Notes under the pieces: model-generated
The model's database searches: none
Told to the model about the DNA's origin: nothing
The model's input: only the letters and a program-made list of their open reading frames with translations
From: Bacteroides ihuae
GTDB taxonomy: Bacteria; Bacteroidota; Bacteroidia; Bacteroidales; Bacteroidaceae
Reading direction: 5' to 3'
NCBI RefSeq assembly: GCF_900104585.1
Contig: NZ_FNVX01000006.1
Coordinates: 806,001-870,000, forward strand
Length of the DNA: 64,000 bases
Shown: positions 9,041 through 19,763 of the stretch, one piece after another
How the letters are laid out: each line of letters opens with the position of its first letter
Position numbering within the stretch: position 1 is the stretch's first letter
Made by a program: the position numbers and the translations under genes

Positions 9041-10351
9041 ATGGACGAGATAGTACAATTCGATTTTCCAACCGATTCACCAAAGATAATAAAGGTAATA
9101 GGCGTTGGTGGTGGTGGTGGCAATGCTGTTAACCACATGTACAAAGAAGGCATACATGACGTAACATTCGTACTATGCAACACTGACAACCAAGCTTTAG
9201 CAGAGTCAGAAGTGCCAATAAAGCTACAACTAGGTCGCTCAATAACTCAAGGCTTGGGAGCAGGCAACCGTCCTGACCGTGCTCGGGATGCTGCAGAAGA
9301 GAGCATTGAAGACCTTGAAGCTATACTTAATGATGGTACCAAGATGGTGTTCATCACTGCAGGAATGGGAGGTGGAACCGGAACAGGAGCTGCACCCGTA
9401 ATAGCACGCATAGCCAAAGAAATGGATATCCTAACCGTAGGAATTGTTACTATACCATTCATTTTCGAAGGCGAAAAAAAAATTATCCAAGCGCTAGATG
9501 GTGTTGAACGCATTGCGCAACATGTCGATGCACTTTTGGTTATCAACAATGAACGTTTACGAGAGATATACTCCGACCTAACTTTTATGAATGCATTTGG
9601 AAAAGCTGATGACACGCTTTCTATTGCAGCTAAAAGTATTGCCGAAATAATTACAATGCGCGGAACCGTCAACCTTGACTTTGCTGATGTAAAAACCATA
9701 CTCAAAGATGGTGGAGTAGCCATAATGAGTACAGGCTTTGGAGAAGGCGATAGCAGAGTGACTAAAGCGATAGACGATGCGCTACACTCTCCTTTACTCA
9801 ACAATAATGATATCTTCAATGCAAAAAAAGTAATGCTCAATGTCTCTTTTTGCGAGAATTCAGAGTTAATGATGGAGGAAATGAATGAAATTCATGAATT
9901 CATGAGTAAGTTCCGTGAGGGAGTAGAAGTAATCTGGGGAGTTGCAATGGACAATGCACTTGATAAAAAAGTAAAAATCACAGTATTAGCTACCGGATTT
10001 GGTGTAGAAGATGTTCCGGGAATGGACAGCGTTTTAGAAAGGCGTAGTCAAGAAGAAGAAGAACGTCAATTACAACTTGAAGAAGAAAAAGAGAAAAATA
10101 AAGAACGCATCCGCAAAGCTTATGGAGAAAGTGCTAACAGCATTGGTAGCAAAAACATCCATAAACGACGTCATATATATCTCTTTTCTCCTGAAGACCT
10201 TGATAACGATGATATCGTTTCTATTGTCGAAAATTCACCTGCATACCTTCGCGATAAAACGACATTGAACCAGATTAAAGCAAAGGCTACTGTAGAGGAA
10301 CAAAAAACCACAGAAGAAGCAATAGACAATAGTGGGGTCATTACATTTTAA
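9041..10351 (+). CDS. ftsZ: Cell division GTPase FtsZ
   Basis: Tubulin homologue that forms the Z ring. The GTP-binding tubulin signature GGGTGTG is at residues 110-116, preceded by the GVGGGGGNAV loop (21-30). After about residue 320 comes a charged linker rich in Glu, Lys and Arg. The segment SPAYLR at 399-404 corresponds to the conserved C-terminal peptide that binds FtsA (PAFLR in E. coli), but here another 32 residues follow it. The gene ends the division cluster, with only yqeY after it. Confidence 0.98.
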   Translation: MDEIVQFDFPTDSPKIIKVIGVGGGGGNAVNHMYKEGIHDVTFVLCNTDNQALAESEVPIKLQLGRSITQGLGAGNRPDRARDAAEESIEDLEAILNDGTKMVFITAGMGGGTGTGAAPVIARIAKEMDILTVGIVTIPFIFEGEKKIIQALDGVERIAQHVDALLVINNERLREIYSDLTFMNAFGKADDTLSIAAKSIAEIITMRGTVNLDFADVKTILKDGGVAIMSTGFGEGDSRVTKAIDDALHSPLLNNNDIFNAKKVMLNVSFCENSELMMEEMNEIHEFMSKFREGVEVIWGVAMDNALDKKVKITVLATGFGVEDVPGMDSVLERRSQEEEERQLQLEEEKEKNKERIRKAYGESANSIGSKNIHKRRHIYLFSPEDLDNDDIVSIVENSPAYLRDKTTLNQIKAKATVEEQKTTEEAIDNSGVITF

Positions 10352-10380
10352 TTATTCATAAGTTATAACTCTTCATAATC

Positions 10381-10830
10381 ATGGATTTATTTGAAAAAGT
10401 CAGCGAAGACATTAAAAACGCAATGAGAGCAAAAGATAAAGTTGCTCTTGAAACATTGAGAAATATTAAGAAATTCTTTATTGAAGCAAAAACAGCCCCA
10501 GGTGCTAATGATAATCTTGCTGATGCTGATGCATTAAAGATCATGCAAAAACTGGTAAAACAAGGTAAAGACTCAGCAGAAATATATACTCAGCAAAATC
10601 GTCAAGACTTAGCCGATGCAGAGCTTGCCCAGGTAAAAATCATCGAGACCTATCTACCCAAACAGCTAAATGCGGAAGAATTGGAAGCAGCTTTGAAAGA
10701 GATTATCGCTGAAGTTGGTGCCACTGATGCCAAAGATATGGGCAAAGTAATGGGGATTGCCTCGAAAAAACTGGCTGGACTAGCCGAAGGACGTGCAATC
10801 TCAACAAAGGTAAAAGAACTGCTAGGGTAA
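10381..10830 (+). CDS. GatB/YqeY domain protein
   Basis: A 149-residue all-helical YqeY family protein. This domain is shared with the tail of GatB, which binds tRNA in the amidotransferase complex; the free-standing protein has no firmly established role. Typical features are the N-terminal KNAMRAKDKVALETLRNI, the QGKDSAEIY segment and the C-terminal DMGKVMGIASKKLAG. It lies 29 bases after ftsZ and probably belongs to the same transcript, which then ends at the hairpin at 10872-10915. Confidence 0.92.
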   Translation: MDLFEKVSEDIKNAMRAKDKVALETLRNIKKFFIEAKTAPGANDNLADADALKIMQKLVKQGKDSAEIYTQQNRQDLADAELAQVKIIETYLPKQLNAEELEAALKEIIAEVGATDAKDMGKVMGIASKKLAGLAEGRAISTKVKELLG

Positions 10831-10871
10831 TCTTCTTTCTTTCACCGGCAGCTCATAGAGCTCAAAAAATA

Positions 10872-10915
10872 AAAAAGTCATGCACATGTTACAAAGACAT
10901 GATGCGTGACTTTTT
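10872..10915. terminator. Bidirectional terminator between yqeY and recO
   Basis: Arms AAAAAGTCATGCACATG and CATGATGCGTGACTTTTT pair with one G-T wobble and one bulge around a 9-base loop. A and T tracts at the outer ends allow termination from both sides. It lies between convergent genes. Confidence 0.85.
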
Positions 10916-10928
10916 ATTTAAGCAGAAT

Positions 10929-11657
10929 TTAGTCAAACAGCTCTTGAAGTACCAGCAAAGACTTAAGTATCGGAAAATCCGGTAAATGAAGTCTGTAATA
11001 CTCATTAATAATAGCAAGGCAACGGGATCGATCAGCTCTATTCATGCCAAAAAGATGCATAGTTTCATAGTTCATACGCATTAACTGCATCAAGCGGCTA
11101 GAATCATGCGGTTCAATAAAAAAAGAGTGCTGTTGGGGACGCATTGATACAAAACAAGCATTCTGCAAGTCAAAGTAATCACCCTCCTGATAACTTTCCA
11201 AATTTGGATATATGCCCAAAAAACGAGAAAGACGCATCAAGAATACTAAATGAAAATTAGCATATCCTTCTTCCTGCCCATCAAGCCAAGCGATAGAATG
11301 AAGTAAATAAGCAAACAAAGATTGATTCTCAACCTCTTCTCTGACAGCTTTATAAAGAAATTCAGCTAAAAAAAGAGCTATAGCCGATTTGTAGGGATCA
11401 TAAGGAATTGAAGTGAAAGGAAGATACAATTTTGCTTCTTTAATACGATGCAGATTAACAGTAGGACGATAATCAACTTCAAACTCTATAATAGACAGAG
11501 GCTGAAATAAAACAGTTCTCACGTTCGATTTCTTTGCACGGGAAACTGAAATGATGTACGAACATCTTCCCAATTGCTCAGTATACATCTCAATGATATT
11601 AGATGTATCGCTGTATTTCAATACATGAAGAACAATCCCAGTCGTTTTCTGCAACAT
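10929..11657 (-). CDS. recO: DNA repair protein RecO
   Basis: RecO loads RecA onto SSB-coated single-stranded DNA in the RecFOR pathway. The 242-residue product starts with [18 protein letters not shown], the N-terminal OB-fold typical of RecO, followed by a helical domain with [13 protein letters not shown]. The Cys4 zinc finger seen in many RecO proteins is not present. The gene runs against yqeY and shares a bidirectional terminator with it. A good promoter match lies just upstream (11693-11724). Confidence 0.93.
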   Translation of the reverse strand: MLQKTTGIVLHVLKYSDTSNIIEMYTEQLGRCSYIISVSRAKKSNVRTVLFQPLSIIEFEVDYRPTVNLHRIKEAKLYLPFTSIPYDPYKSAIALFLAEFLYKAVREEVENQSLFAYLLHSIAWLDGQEEGYANFHLVFLMRLSRFLGIYPNLESYQEGDYFDLQNACFVSMRPQQHSFFIEPHDSSRLMQLMRMNYETMHLFGMNRADRSRCLAIINEYYRLHLPDFPILKSLLVLQELFD

Positions 11658-11692
11658 CTTTTTTCGTTTAAAAGTACCCCCTTATTTGAAAA

Positions 11693-11724
11693 CAAAGCTA
11701 CAAAAAAAGAGGCAAAGCAACAAC
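11693..11724 (-). promoter_or_regulatory. Predicted recO promoter
   Basis: Read on the - strand, TAGCTTTG (11693-11700) matches the Bacteroides -7 element TAnnTTTG. GTTG lies 20 bases further upstream (11721-11724), at the place of the -33 element. It is about 36 bases ahead of the recO start. Confidence 0.6.
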
Positions 11725-11858
11725 TCAAGCCTTACGAGAAAAAAAGATAGGCAAATAAGAAGAAAAAAAATAAATTTATAAATTACTGATAATCAATCAA
11801 CAACAATACATAATAGTAATATATAGAATGATATTTAGAAATTTTCACTCACAAACAT

Positions 11859-11889
11859 TTTGCTAATTCAAAAATAGTCCATACATTTG
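11859..11889 (+). promoter_or_regulatory. Predicted promoter for tRNA-Glu and rpsT
   Basis: TTTG at 11859-11862, a 19-base spacer and TACATTTG at 11882-11889 fit the Bacteroides primary sigma factor promoter well. The tRNA begins 54 bases after the -7 element, so the primary transcript would carry a short 5' leader. Confidence 0.8.
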
Positions 11890-11942
11890 CATCCGCAATC
11901 AGGAACAACCCCGATTGCAAAAGCAGAAATGCTTTACATGAT

Positions 11943-12014
11943 GGCCCATTCGTCTATCGGTTAGGACGTAAGATTTTCATTCTTGAAAGAGGGGTTCGAC
12001 TCCCCTATGGGCTA
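11943..12014 (+). tRNA. tRNA-Glu (anticodon TTC)
   Basis: A 72-base cloverleaf. The acceptor arms GGCCCAT (11943-11949) and ATGGGCT (12007-12013) pair with one G-T, followed by discriminator A. The anticodon stem TAAGA/TCTTG closes the seven-base loop 11974-11980, with anticodon TTC at 11976-11978. The T arm has GAGGGGTTCGACTCCCC. CCA is not encoded. rpsT follows 42 bases later, likely on the same transcript. Confidence 0.95.
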
Positions 12015-12056
12015 CAAAATTAAGATAATAAACGAATTAAAAAAAGATTAGTCGAG

Positions 12057-12311
12057 ATGGCAAATCATAAATCATCAATCAAGAGAATCAGACAAGAAGA
12101 AAAAAGAAGACTTCATAATAGATATTATGGCAAAACCATGAGAAATGCTATTAGAAAACTTCGTTCTACTACTGACAAGGCAGAGGCAGTTGCAATGTAT
12201 CCAGTTGTTATTAAGACAATAGATAAGTTAGCTAAGGTGAATATCATTCACAAAAACAAAGCTAATAATTTGAAGTCTAGACTGGCTATCTATATCAACA
12301 AGCTAGCTTAA
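12057..12311 (+). CDS. rpsT: 30S ribosomal protein S20
   Basis: Primary-binding protein of the small subunit that contacts 16S rRNA. The 84-residue, Lys/Arg-rich product opens with [18 protein letters not shown] and ends with [20 protein letters not shown], both characteristic of S20. It is followed by a strong terminator at 12345-12370. Confidence 0.98.
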   Translation: MANHKSSIKRIRQEEKRRLHNRYYGKTMRNAIRKLRSTTDKAEAVAMYPVVIKTIDKLAKVNIIHKNKANNLKSRLAIYINKLA

Positions 12312-12344
12312 GTAGCATACTTCTTAGCAACCTTTATATTCATT

Positions 12345-12370
12345 AAGGTCGAACTTTTTAGTTCGACCTT
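12345..12370 (+). terminator. rpsT terminator
   Basis: A perfect 10-bp stem, AAGGTCGAAC with GTTCGACCTT, around a six-base loop, followed by TTGTGC. It begins 34 bases after the rpsT stop. Confidence 0.85.
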
Positions 12371-12403
12371 TTGTGCATTACACTAAATGAAATTAGAAGA
12401 TAA

Positions 12404-14461
<2,058 letters not shown>

Positions 14462-14475
14462 CAATTAGGCACAAC

Positions 14476-14532
14476 TTATAAAAGAATCGCCGTAAGAAAG
14501 GATAATCCTTTCTTACGGCGATTCTTTTATAA
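14476..14532. terminator. gyrB terminator
   Basis: A 27-bp perfect inverted repeat (arms 14476-14502 and 14506-14532) around the three-base loop TAA, starting 15 bases after the gyrB stop. Both ends carry A/T tracts, so it could also stop transcripts of the opposite DUF3109 gene. Confidence 0.93.
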
Positions 14533-14679
14533 TATAGATAATCTATTCTTTTACACATCAGACTGAACAAGGTGAGCAAGAAGCTTTTTTGCTGGTAACA
14601 GAAATGCCCTTACTTATTTTTGTGGAAGCCACTATAATAGCGTAAAGAAATAAAAACAAGGAACTGTTATTTGAGCATA

Positions 14680-15261
14680 TTATATCACATTACCCTTTTT
14701 CAACTCTTCAGCAGCAATGTCCAACTCTTTATACCATGCCTCACCGAACTTACGAATAAGAGGCTCCTTCAAGAATTTATAAATGGGAACATTCTCCTTT
14801 TCTCCCAATAGAACGGCAGCCTTGCAAACACTCCAACGATGATAATTCACGGCCTTCAAAGATCCATAATTACCTACACGAATTGGATAAAGATGGCAAG
14901 AGACCGGTTTGTAAAAATCCACCTTACCAGCACGATAGGCTTTCTCAATAGAACAATAGCAGCAACCTTTTTCATCGTAGCAGGTAAACACACAATCTTT
15001 TCCATTGACTATAGAAGTGACTAAGTCACCATCTTCATCCTTATAACACACACCTTGTTTATCAATAACCGCGCGTGCTTCAGGTGAAAGATCATCCCAA
15101 ATAACTGGAAGAACCCTTTCTAGCTCCGCAACTTCCTCCTTTTCAAGTGGAGCACCAGCATCCCCTTCTACACAGCATTCACCTTTACAGACATCAAGGT
15201 TACAAAGAAACTTTTCACGAAGAACATCAAGTGTTACAACAACATCATCTATCTGAATCAT
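14680..15261 (-). CDS. DUF3109 family cysteine-rich protein
   Basis: A 193-residue cytoplasmic protein of the DUF3109 family, related to the YkgJ-type zinc/iron-chelating domain. It contains many cysteines in clusters: CNLDVCKGECC near residues 20-31, CVFTCYDEKGCCYCS near 88-103 and CHLYPIR near 121, a pattern suited to metal or Fe-S binding. The cellular function is unknown. It lies downstream of gpmI on the same strand, but a terminator separates them. Confidence 0.85.
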   Translation of the reverse strand: MIQIDDVVVTLDVLREKFLCNLDVCKGECCVEGDAGAPLEKEEVAELERVLPVIWDDLSPEARAVIDKQGVCYKDEDGDLVTSIVNGKDCVFTCYDEKGCCYCSIEKAYRAGKVDFYKPVSCHLYPIRVGNYGSLKAVNYHRWSVCKAAVLLGEKENVPIYKFLKEPLIRKFGEAWYKELDIAAEELKKGNVI

Positions 15262-15277
15262 ATTTCTTTTAGGGTAA

Positions 15278-15310
15278 AAAGGCGGAAGACTTTTGTCGTC
15301 TCCCGCCTTT
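15278..15310 (-). terminator. gpmI terminator
   Basis: Stem AAAGGCGG/CCGCCTTT continued by AGAC/GTCT after one mismatch, with a seven-base loop. On the - strand it is followed by TTTTT. It lies between gpmI and the DUF3109 gene. Confidence 0.85.
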
Positions 15311-15404
15311 GTTTCATATTATAATCAAGAGCGGAATATCTCTCTCTTAGATACTCATTCAATTTCTATCCCGAGTATGAACCAATCTATTTCAGAAGAT
15401 TTCT

Positions 15405-16919
15405 TTATTTAATCAAGATTTTACCTGTCATTTCTTTAGGAGCTTCAAGACCCATTATCTTCAAAATCGTAGGAGCTACATCCGCTAAACGACCGTTATC
15501 AACCTGGGCGTCCTTGTTTTCCGTTACATAGATGCAAGGAACAGGGTTCAGTGAGTGAGCCGTATTAGGAGATCCATCTTCATTCATTGCATTATCCGCA
15601 TTGCCATGATCAGCAATAACAATAGCCTCATAGCCTTGAGCTTTGGCAGCTTCAATGGTCTCTTTTACGCAACAGTCCACAGCTGTAACAGCCTTCTCGA
15701 TGGCTTCATAAATACCAGTATGACCCACCATGTCACCATTCGCATAATTTACTACAATGAAATCATATTTGTTTTCATTGATTGCAGCAACCAGCTTATC
15801 CTTTACTTCGTAGGCACTCATTTCAGGCTTCAAATCATAAGTTGCCACTTTAGGAGAAGCAACCAGAATACGATCTTCACCTTCATAAGGAGTTTCACGC
15901 CCACCATTAAAAAAGAAAGTAACATGAGCATACTTCTCTGTTTCGGCGATATGCAACTGAGATTTATTTTCTTTGGCGAGGTATTCTCCTAATGTGTTTT
16001 CAACATTGTCCTTATCGAACAAGATGTGTACACCTTTGAATGAAGAATCGTATGGAGTCATGCAATAGTATTGCAAACCGGGAATCGTTCTCATTCCCAC
16101 TTCAGGCATATCTTGCTGAGTAAGCACAGCGGTAAGTTCCTTGGCACGGTCATTGCGGTAATTAAAGAAAATAACCACGTCACCCTCTTTTATCGTCCCA
16201 TCAACCTCAGCATTAACAATTGGTTTGATGAACTCGTCTGTCACACCCGCATCATAAGATTCCTGCATTGCCTGAATCATGCAATCAGCTTTCTTACCTG
16301 TTCCGTTTACCAACAAATCATAAGCCTCTTTCACACGTTCCCAACGCTTGTCGCGATCCATAGCATAATAGCGACCAATAATAGAAGCTATTTTTCCGGC
16401 AGAAGCCTTACAATGCTCATCCAGTTGTTCAATAAAACCTTTACCGCTCTTCGGGTCAGTATCACGACCGTCCATAAAGCAGTGAATAAATGTGTCTTGA
16501 ATTCCGTATTCTTTAGCAATATCACAAAGTTTATACAAATGGTCGAGTGAACTATGTACACCACCATCAGAAGTCAAGCCCATGAAATGAATGCTCTTTC
16601 CATTGTTTTTTGCATAAGAGAAAGCTGAAACCACTTCAGGATTCTGCATAATAGTATTTTCACGGCAAGCCAGATTGATTTTGACCAAATCCTGATAAAC
16701 TACGCGTCCGGCACCAATATTGAGGTGGCCTACTTCTGAATTTCCCATTTGTCCATCGGGCAAACCAACATTCTCACCACTTGCCTGCAGTTGAGAGTTC
16801 GGATATGTTTTCACCAGATAATCCCAATAAGGAGTGGGAGTATTAAAAATTACGTCAGCTTTTCCGTGACTACCGATTCCCCAGCCATCAAGAATCATTA
16901 AAAGGGCTTTTTTACTCAT
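15405..16919 (-). CDS. gpmI: 2,3-bisphosphoglycerate-independent phosphoglycerate mutase
   Basis: Glycolytic enzyme that interconverts 3- and 2-phosphoglycerate using two Mn ions and a phosphoserine intermediate. The 504-residue product starts with [11 protein letters not shown] (metal ligand Asp11) and has the catalytic Ser61 in [15 protein letters not shown]. Other metal-binding motifs are DGRDTDP and [11 protein letters not shown], with THSLNPVP-type context near the C-terminus. Length is typical. A TAGCTTTG element on the - strand at 16961-16968 is a likely promoter. Confidence 0.97.
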   Translation of the reverse strand: MSKKALLMILDGWGIGSHGKADVIFNTPTPYWDYLVKTYPNSQLQASGENVGLPDGQMGNSEVGHLNIGAGRVVYQDLVKINLACRENTIMQNPEVVSAFSYAKNNGKSIHFMGLTSDGGVHSSLDHLYKLCDIAKEYGIQDTFIHCFMDGRDTDPKSGKGFIEQLDEHCKASAGKIASIIGRYYAMDRDKRWERVKEAYDLLVNGTGKKADCMIQAMQESYDAGVTDEFIKPIVNAEVDGTIKEGDVVIFFNYRNDRAKELTAVLTQQDMPEVGMRTIPGLQYYCMTPYDSSFKGVHILFDKDNVENTLGEYLAKENKSQLHIAETEKYAHVTFFFNGGRETPYEGEDRILVASPKVATYDLKPEMSAYEVKDKLVAAINENKYDFIVVNYANGDMVGHTGIYEAIEKAVTAVDCCVKETIEAAKAQGYEAIVIADHGNADNAMNEDGSPNTAHSLNPVPCIYVTENKDAQVDNGRLADVAPTILKIMGLEAPKEMTGKILIK

Positions 16920-16960
16920 GATTATATAATAATTAAGTTCTTCTTTTTCATTCCCAAGTG

Positions 16961-16968
16961 CAAAGCTA
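16961..16968 (-). promoter_or_regulatory. Predicted gpmI -7 element
   Basis: On the - strand this reads TAGCTTTG, a match to TAnnTTTG, 41 bases ahead of the gpmI start. The -33 position holds only a T-rich TCTT. Confidence 0.45.
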
Positions 16969-17078
16969 CAAAAAAGTTGATTAAAGAAAGATTTAATCTA
17001 TGTTAAGTTAGAGATATAATACGACACAAAATGAATTTTATTTACTTACTTTGTTGAATAACATTTAAATCAAATATC

Positions 17079-19541
17079 ATGAAACACATTCTATTCTGCA
17101 TTCTATTCATGTTCTCCACCATCACGTTCGCGCAAACAATTGAATATCCTACATTCAAAGCGCGTTCAGGAAGTATTACCAACATCACCCGTATCGAACG
17201 CACCCCGAAAAACACACGTATATTTATACACGCCATCTTCCGGCCCCATTGGTGGATCAAAGAAAGCGGCAAAACTTATCTGAGAGATGTAAATACAGGT
17301 GAAAAATATGCCTTCCAAAGCGCTGAAGGTATTGAACTAAACAAAGAAGTATATATGTCGGATTCCGGGCAAATGGATTATACGCTTATTTTCGATCCTC
17401 TCCCAAAGGAAACGAAAGAAATAGATTATATTGACCCGGAAGAAACAGAAGGCAGAATTTATGGCATCTCTTTAGATACGAAAGAAAAAAAACAGAAAGT
17501 TCCATTGAATGCTATCAAAGGGAATTGGTATGGAGCAAACGAACCAAGCAAGTGGGAATACGGCATTTATGACTCTATCACCATTATGCACAACCAAATA
17601 TATACTAATAAAAACATTCGAATAAAAGGAAAAACCATAGAGATGACCGTACAAAACAAAAAGAACGGCAACACAAGTACTCTGCGAATCATCCATCAGA
17701 AAGACGGCAATTGCACCATACAAATCAATAACGAAAAAAAGCTGCGCTACGTCAGACAAGACAATCCCACAGAAGCGATAACACCCGAAGCTGATTTCTC
17801 TACTTTTTTCCGTAAAGACACTGCTTTCCTTCAAGGATATATTGACGGGTATGATCCTCGTTTAGGATTTGAGAATAGCCTTGTCTACATCACAAACAAG
17901 CTAACCAGAGAAGATTATCCTACAGTAGTAAATATCAACCCCGATGGAAGCTTCGAAGGAAAAATAGTCCTCAATCATCCGATAGAGAGTGCAATCTTTC
18001 TAAATAGCGGTTGTATTCCCTTCTATGTAGAACCAGGGCAGACACTCACAATATATATTGACTGGGAAGCAATCTTAGCATATAATCGCGCACGCGATCG
18101 TCATTACCCGATCAAAAATATACGCTACATGGGTCCTTCTGCTAATATATCTCAAATGTATAGGAAGTTGAAAACATTGGCAGAGTACCGTTACGAAGGG
18201 TTCGAAAAAGACAAAAAAGAGCTAACTCCAAAGCAGTTCAAGGCAAAGGAACAAGCGACTTTTGATAGATGGGATCAGATAAGAGACTCATTATCAAAAA
18301 TATATGCTTCCTCTCCCAAGGCTGTTCATCTGATAAAGAACAATATAGATTTGAAAAAAGGAGGCTTACTATTAGACTTTCTTATGAGTAGAGATTACTA
18401 TGCCAAACAAGATACTGCCAATCAAGTATTAAAAGTCAATGCGGACAGCTCTTATTATGATTTTCTGAAAAATATGCCACTCGATGACAAGGTGTTGCTC
18501 GCAGATAGTAATTCCGATGTATTTATCAATAGATTCGAATATATGGATCCTCTAATGAAAGCTATAAATGAAGCATATAACCATCAACCAGATAGCATCA
18601 CAATAAGCTATCCAGCCCAACCTTTCCTTAGCTTTCTGAAAGAAAAAGGAGTCAAATTAACTCCTGAGCAAGATCAATTACGCTTGAAAGGAGAAAAACT
18701 CGCCGGAAAAACACTCAAAGTGAGTTATAAAGAACTCATCGATGAGTCTAAGCCGATTTCCAATCTCTACCAAGCCCAACAAGCATTGGTGGAGGAATAC
18801 AACAAAAAGCAGGCAGAAGTGACAGTCAAGCAGACTTCCGACTCCGAAAAATTTAATAAAGACAAGGAAGAAGAACAACTAAATAGAGCAAAAAGATATT
18901 GGAAAGAAGGAGAATCGGTAGTCCAAGAACTGAGTGGTCAATCCAACCCTTTCCTTTGGCAAGTATCTCTTATCCGAAGCCTGGACTACGAGCTAAAGAA
19001 TTATCATAATCAGGAAGTTGCTATGGAATATATCGATACTTTAAGCACTCATTTAAAAAGCCCTATCCTTATTTCTGAAGCAAAACGAATGCTCGAAATG
19101 ACTCACCCCAAAGATGCAACAGCCACCTATCAACTACCAGAAGGTAAAGGCACTGACATCTTCCGTAATATCATTAAAGACCATCAGGGCAAAGTACTAT
19201 TCGTTGACTTCTGGTCTACAGGTTGCGGTCCATGTCGATACGGCATTGAGCATACGGCTGATTTGCGGAAGAAGTATAAGAATCACCCGGAATTTCAATT
19301 CATCTATATCACCAGCGACAAAGAATCTCCTAAAGAAGGCTACGATGCTTATGTGAAGAAGAATCTGGAAGGAGAAGCCTCTTATAGTGTAAGTGAAACA
19401 GAATACAACTACCTCCGCCAACTATTTAAGTTCAGCGGCATCCCTCACTACGAACTAATAGAAAAAGATGGAAGTGTAGCAGTACAAGTTCCGGAATCAA
19501 GAGAATTGGACAGTTATCTTAATAAACGTTTCGGAAAGTAA
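17079..19541 (+). CDS. Large exported TlpA/thioredoxin-like protein
   Basis: An 820-residue protein with a signal peptide (about 1-19, cut after TITFAQ), so probably periplasmic or outer-membrane associated. The C-terminal domain (about 695-820) is thioredoxin-like, with the redox motif CGPC at 716-719 in VDFWSTGCGPC and a SGIPHY cis-proline segment. The middle region has a DUF4369-like stretch (about 270-350) common ahead of Bacteroidota TlpA domains, followed by a long helical, Lys/Glu-rich region. The first 250 residues have no recognised domain. Such proteins are thought to act in disulfide exchange, but the partner is unknown. It stands alone between gpmI and corA. Confidence 0.8.
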   Translation: MKHILFCILFMFSTITFAQTIEYPTFKARSGSITNITRIERTPKNTRIFIHAIFRPHWWIKESGKTYLRDVNTGEKYAFQSAEGIELNKEVYMSDSGQMDYTLIFDPLPKETKEIDYIDPEETEGRIYGISLDTKEKKQKVPLNAIKGNWYGANEPSKWEYGIYDSITIMHNQIYTNKNIRIKGKTIEMTVQNKKNGNTSTLRIIHQKDGNCTIQINNEKKLRYVRQDNPTEAITPEADFSTFFRKDTAFLQGYIDGYDPRLGFENSLVYITNKLTREDYPTVVNINPDGSFEGKIVLNHPIESAIFLNSGCIPFYVEPGQTLTIYIDWEAILAYNRARDRHYPIKNIRYMGPSANISQMYRKLKTLAEYRYEGFEKDKKELTPKQFKAKEQATFDRWDQIRDSLSKIYASSPKAVHLIKNNIDLKKGGLLLDFLMSRDYYAKQDTANQVLKVNADSSYYDFLKNMPLDDKVLLADSNSDVFINRFEYMDPLMKAINEAYNHQPDSITISYPAQPFLSFLKEKGVKLTPEQDQLRLKGEKLAGKTLKVSYKELIDESKPISNLYQAQQALVEEYNKKQAEVTVKQTSDSEKFNKDKEEEQLNRAKRYWKEGESVVQELSGQSNPFLWQVSLIRSLDYELKNYHNQEVAMEYIDTLSTHLKSPILISEAKRMLEMTHPKDATATYQLPEGKGTDIFRNIIKDHQGKVLFVDFWSTGCGPCRYGIEHTADLRKKYKNHPEFQFIYITSDKESPKEGYDAYVKKNLEGEASYSVSETEYNYLRQLFKFSGIPHYELIEKDGSVAVQVPESRELDSYLNKRFGK

Positions 19542-19582
19542 TCTCGGACAAGCAATAGCTCCAATAAAACAAGAAATCACAA

Positions 19583-19636
19583 AAAGCGGCGTAAAACTTA
19601 TATTTCATCTAATTTTATGTATTTTTGCGCCGCTTT
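19583..19636. terminator. Hairpin after the thioredoxin-like gene, overlapping the corA promoter
   Basis: Arms 19583-19596 and 19623-19636 form a 14-bp stem with one G-T wobble (core AAAGCGGCG/CGCCGCTTT) around a 26-base loop. It begins 41 bases after the upstream stop. The 3' arm contains most of the TATTTTTG element assigned to corA. Confidence 0.6.
19620..19627 (+). promoter_or_regulatory. Predicted corA -7 element
   Basis: TATTTTTG fits TAnnTTTG; the -33 position is only A/T-rich. A start near 19633 would give corA a leader of about 130 bases that includes a 14-codon open frame. Confidence 0.45.
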
Positions 19637-19658
19637 ATATAACAAGAAAAGAAAAAAC

Positions 19659-19703
19659 ATGGACGATTCAAACCCGCGACCGTACAGTAAGAGTATTAAC
19701 TAA
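19659..19703 (+). CDS. Possible 14-residue corA leader peptide
   Basis: An open frame in the corA leader that encodes MDDSNPRPYSKSIN, ending 60 bases before the corA start. It is preceded by an A-rich stretch but no Shine-Dalgarno sequence. The acidic start followed by two closely placed prolines resembles the composition of Mg-sensing leader peptides such as MgtL of enterobacteria. This is a resemblance only; no conservation data are available and a chance frame of this size is common. Confidence 0.3.
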   Translation: MDDSNPRPYSKSIN

Positions 19704-19763
19704 AACGAACAGAGTCCTCTATCTCAATGTCTCTGCTCGGATAACTAACGAAAGGAGACAATA

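Noticed and set aside
9247..9840. 197-codon open frame antisense to ftsZ
   Set aside because: It lies wholly inside a conserved gene, and its Ser/Ala/Ile-rich composition is that expected of an antisense frame.
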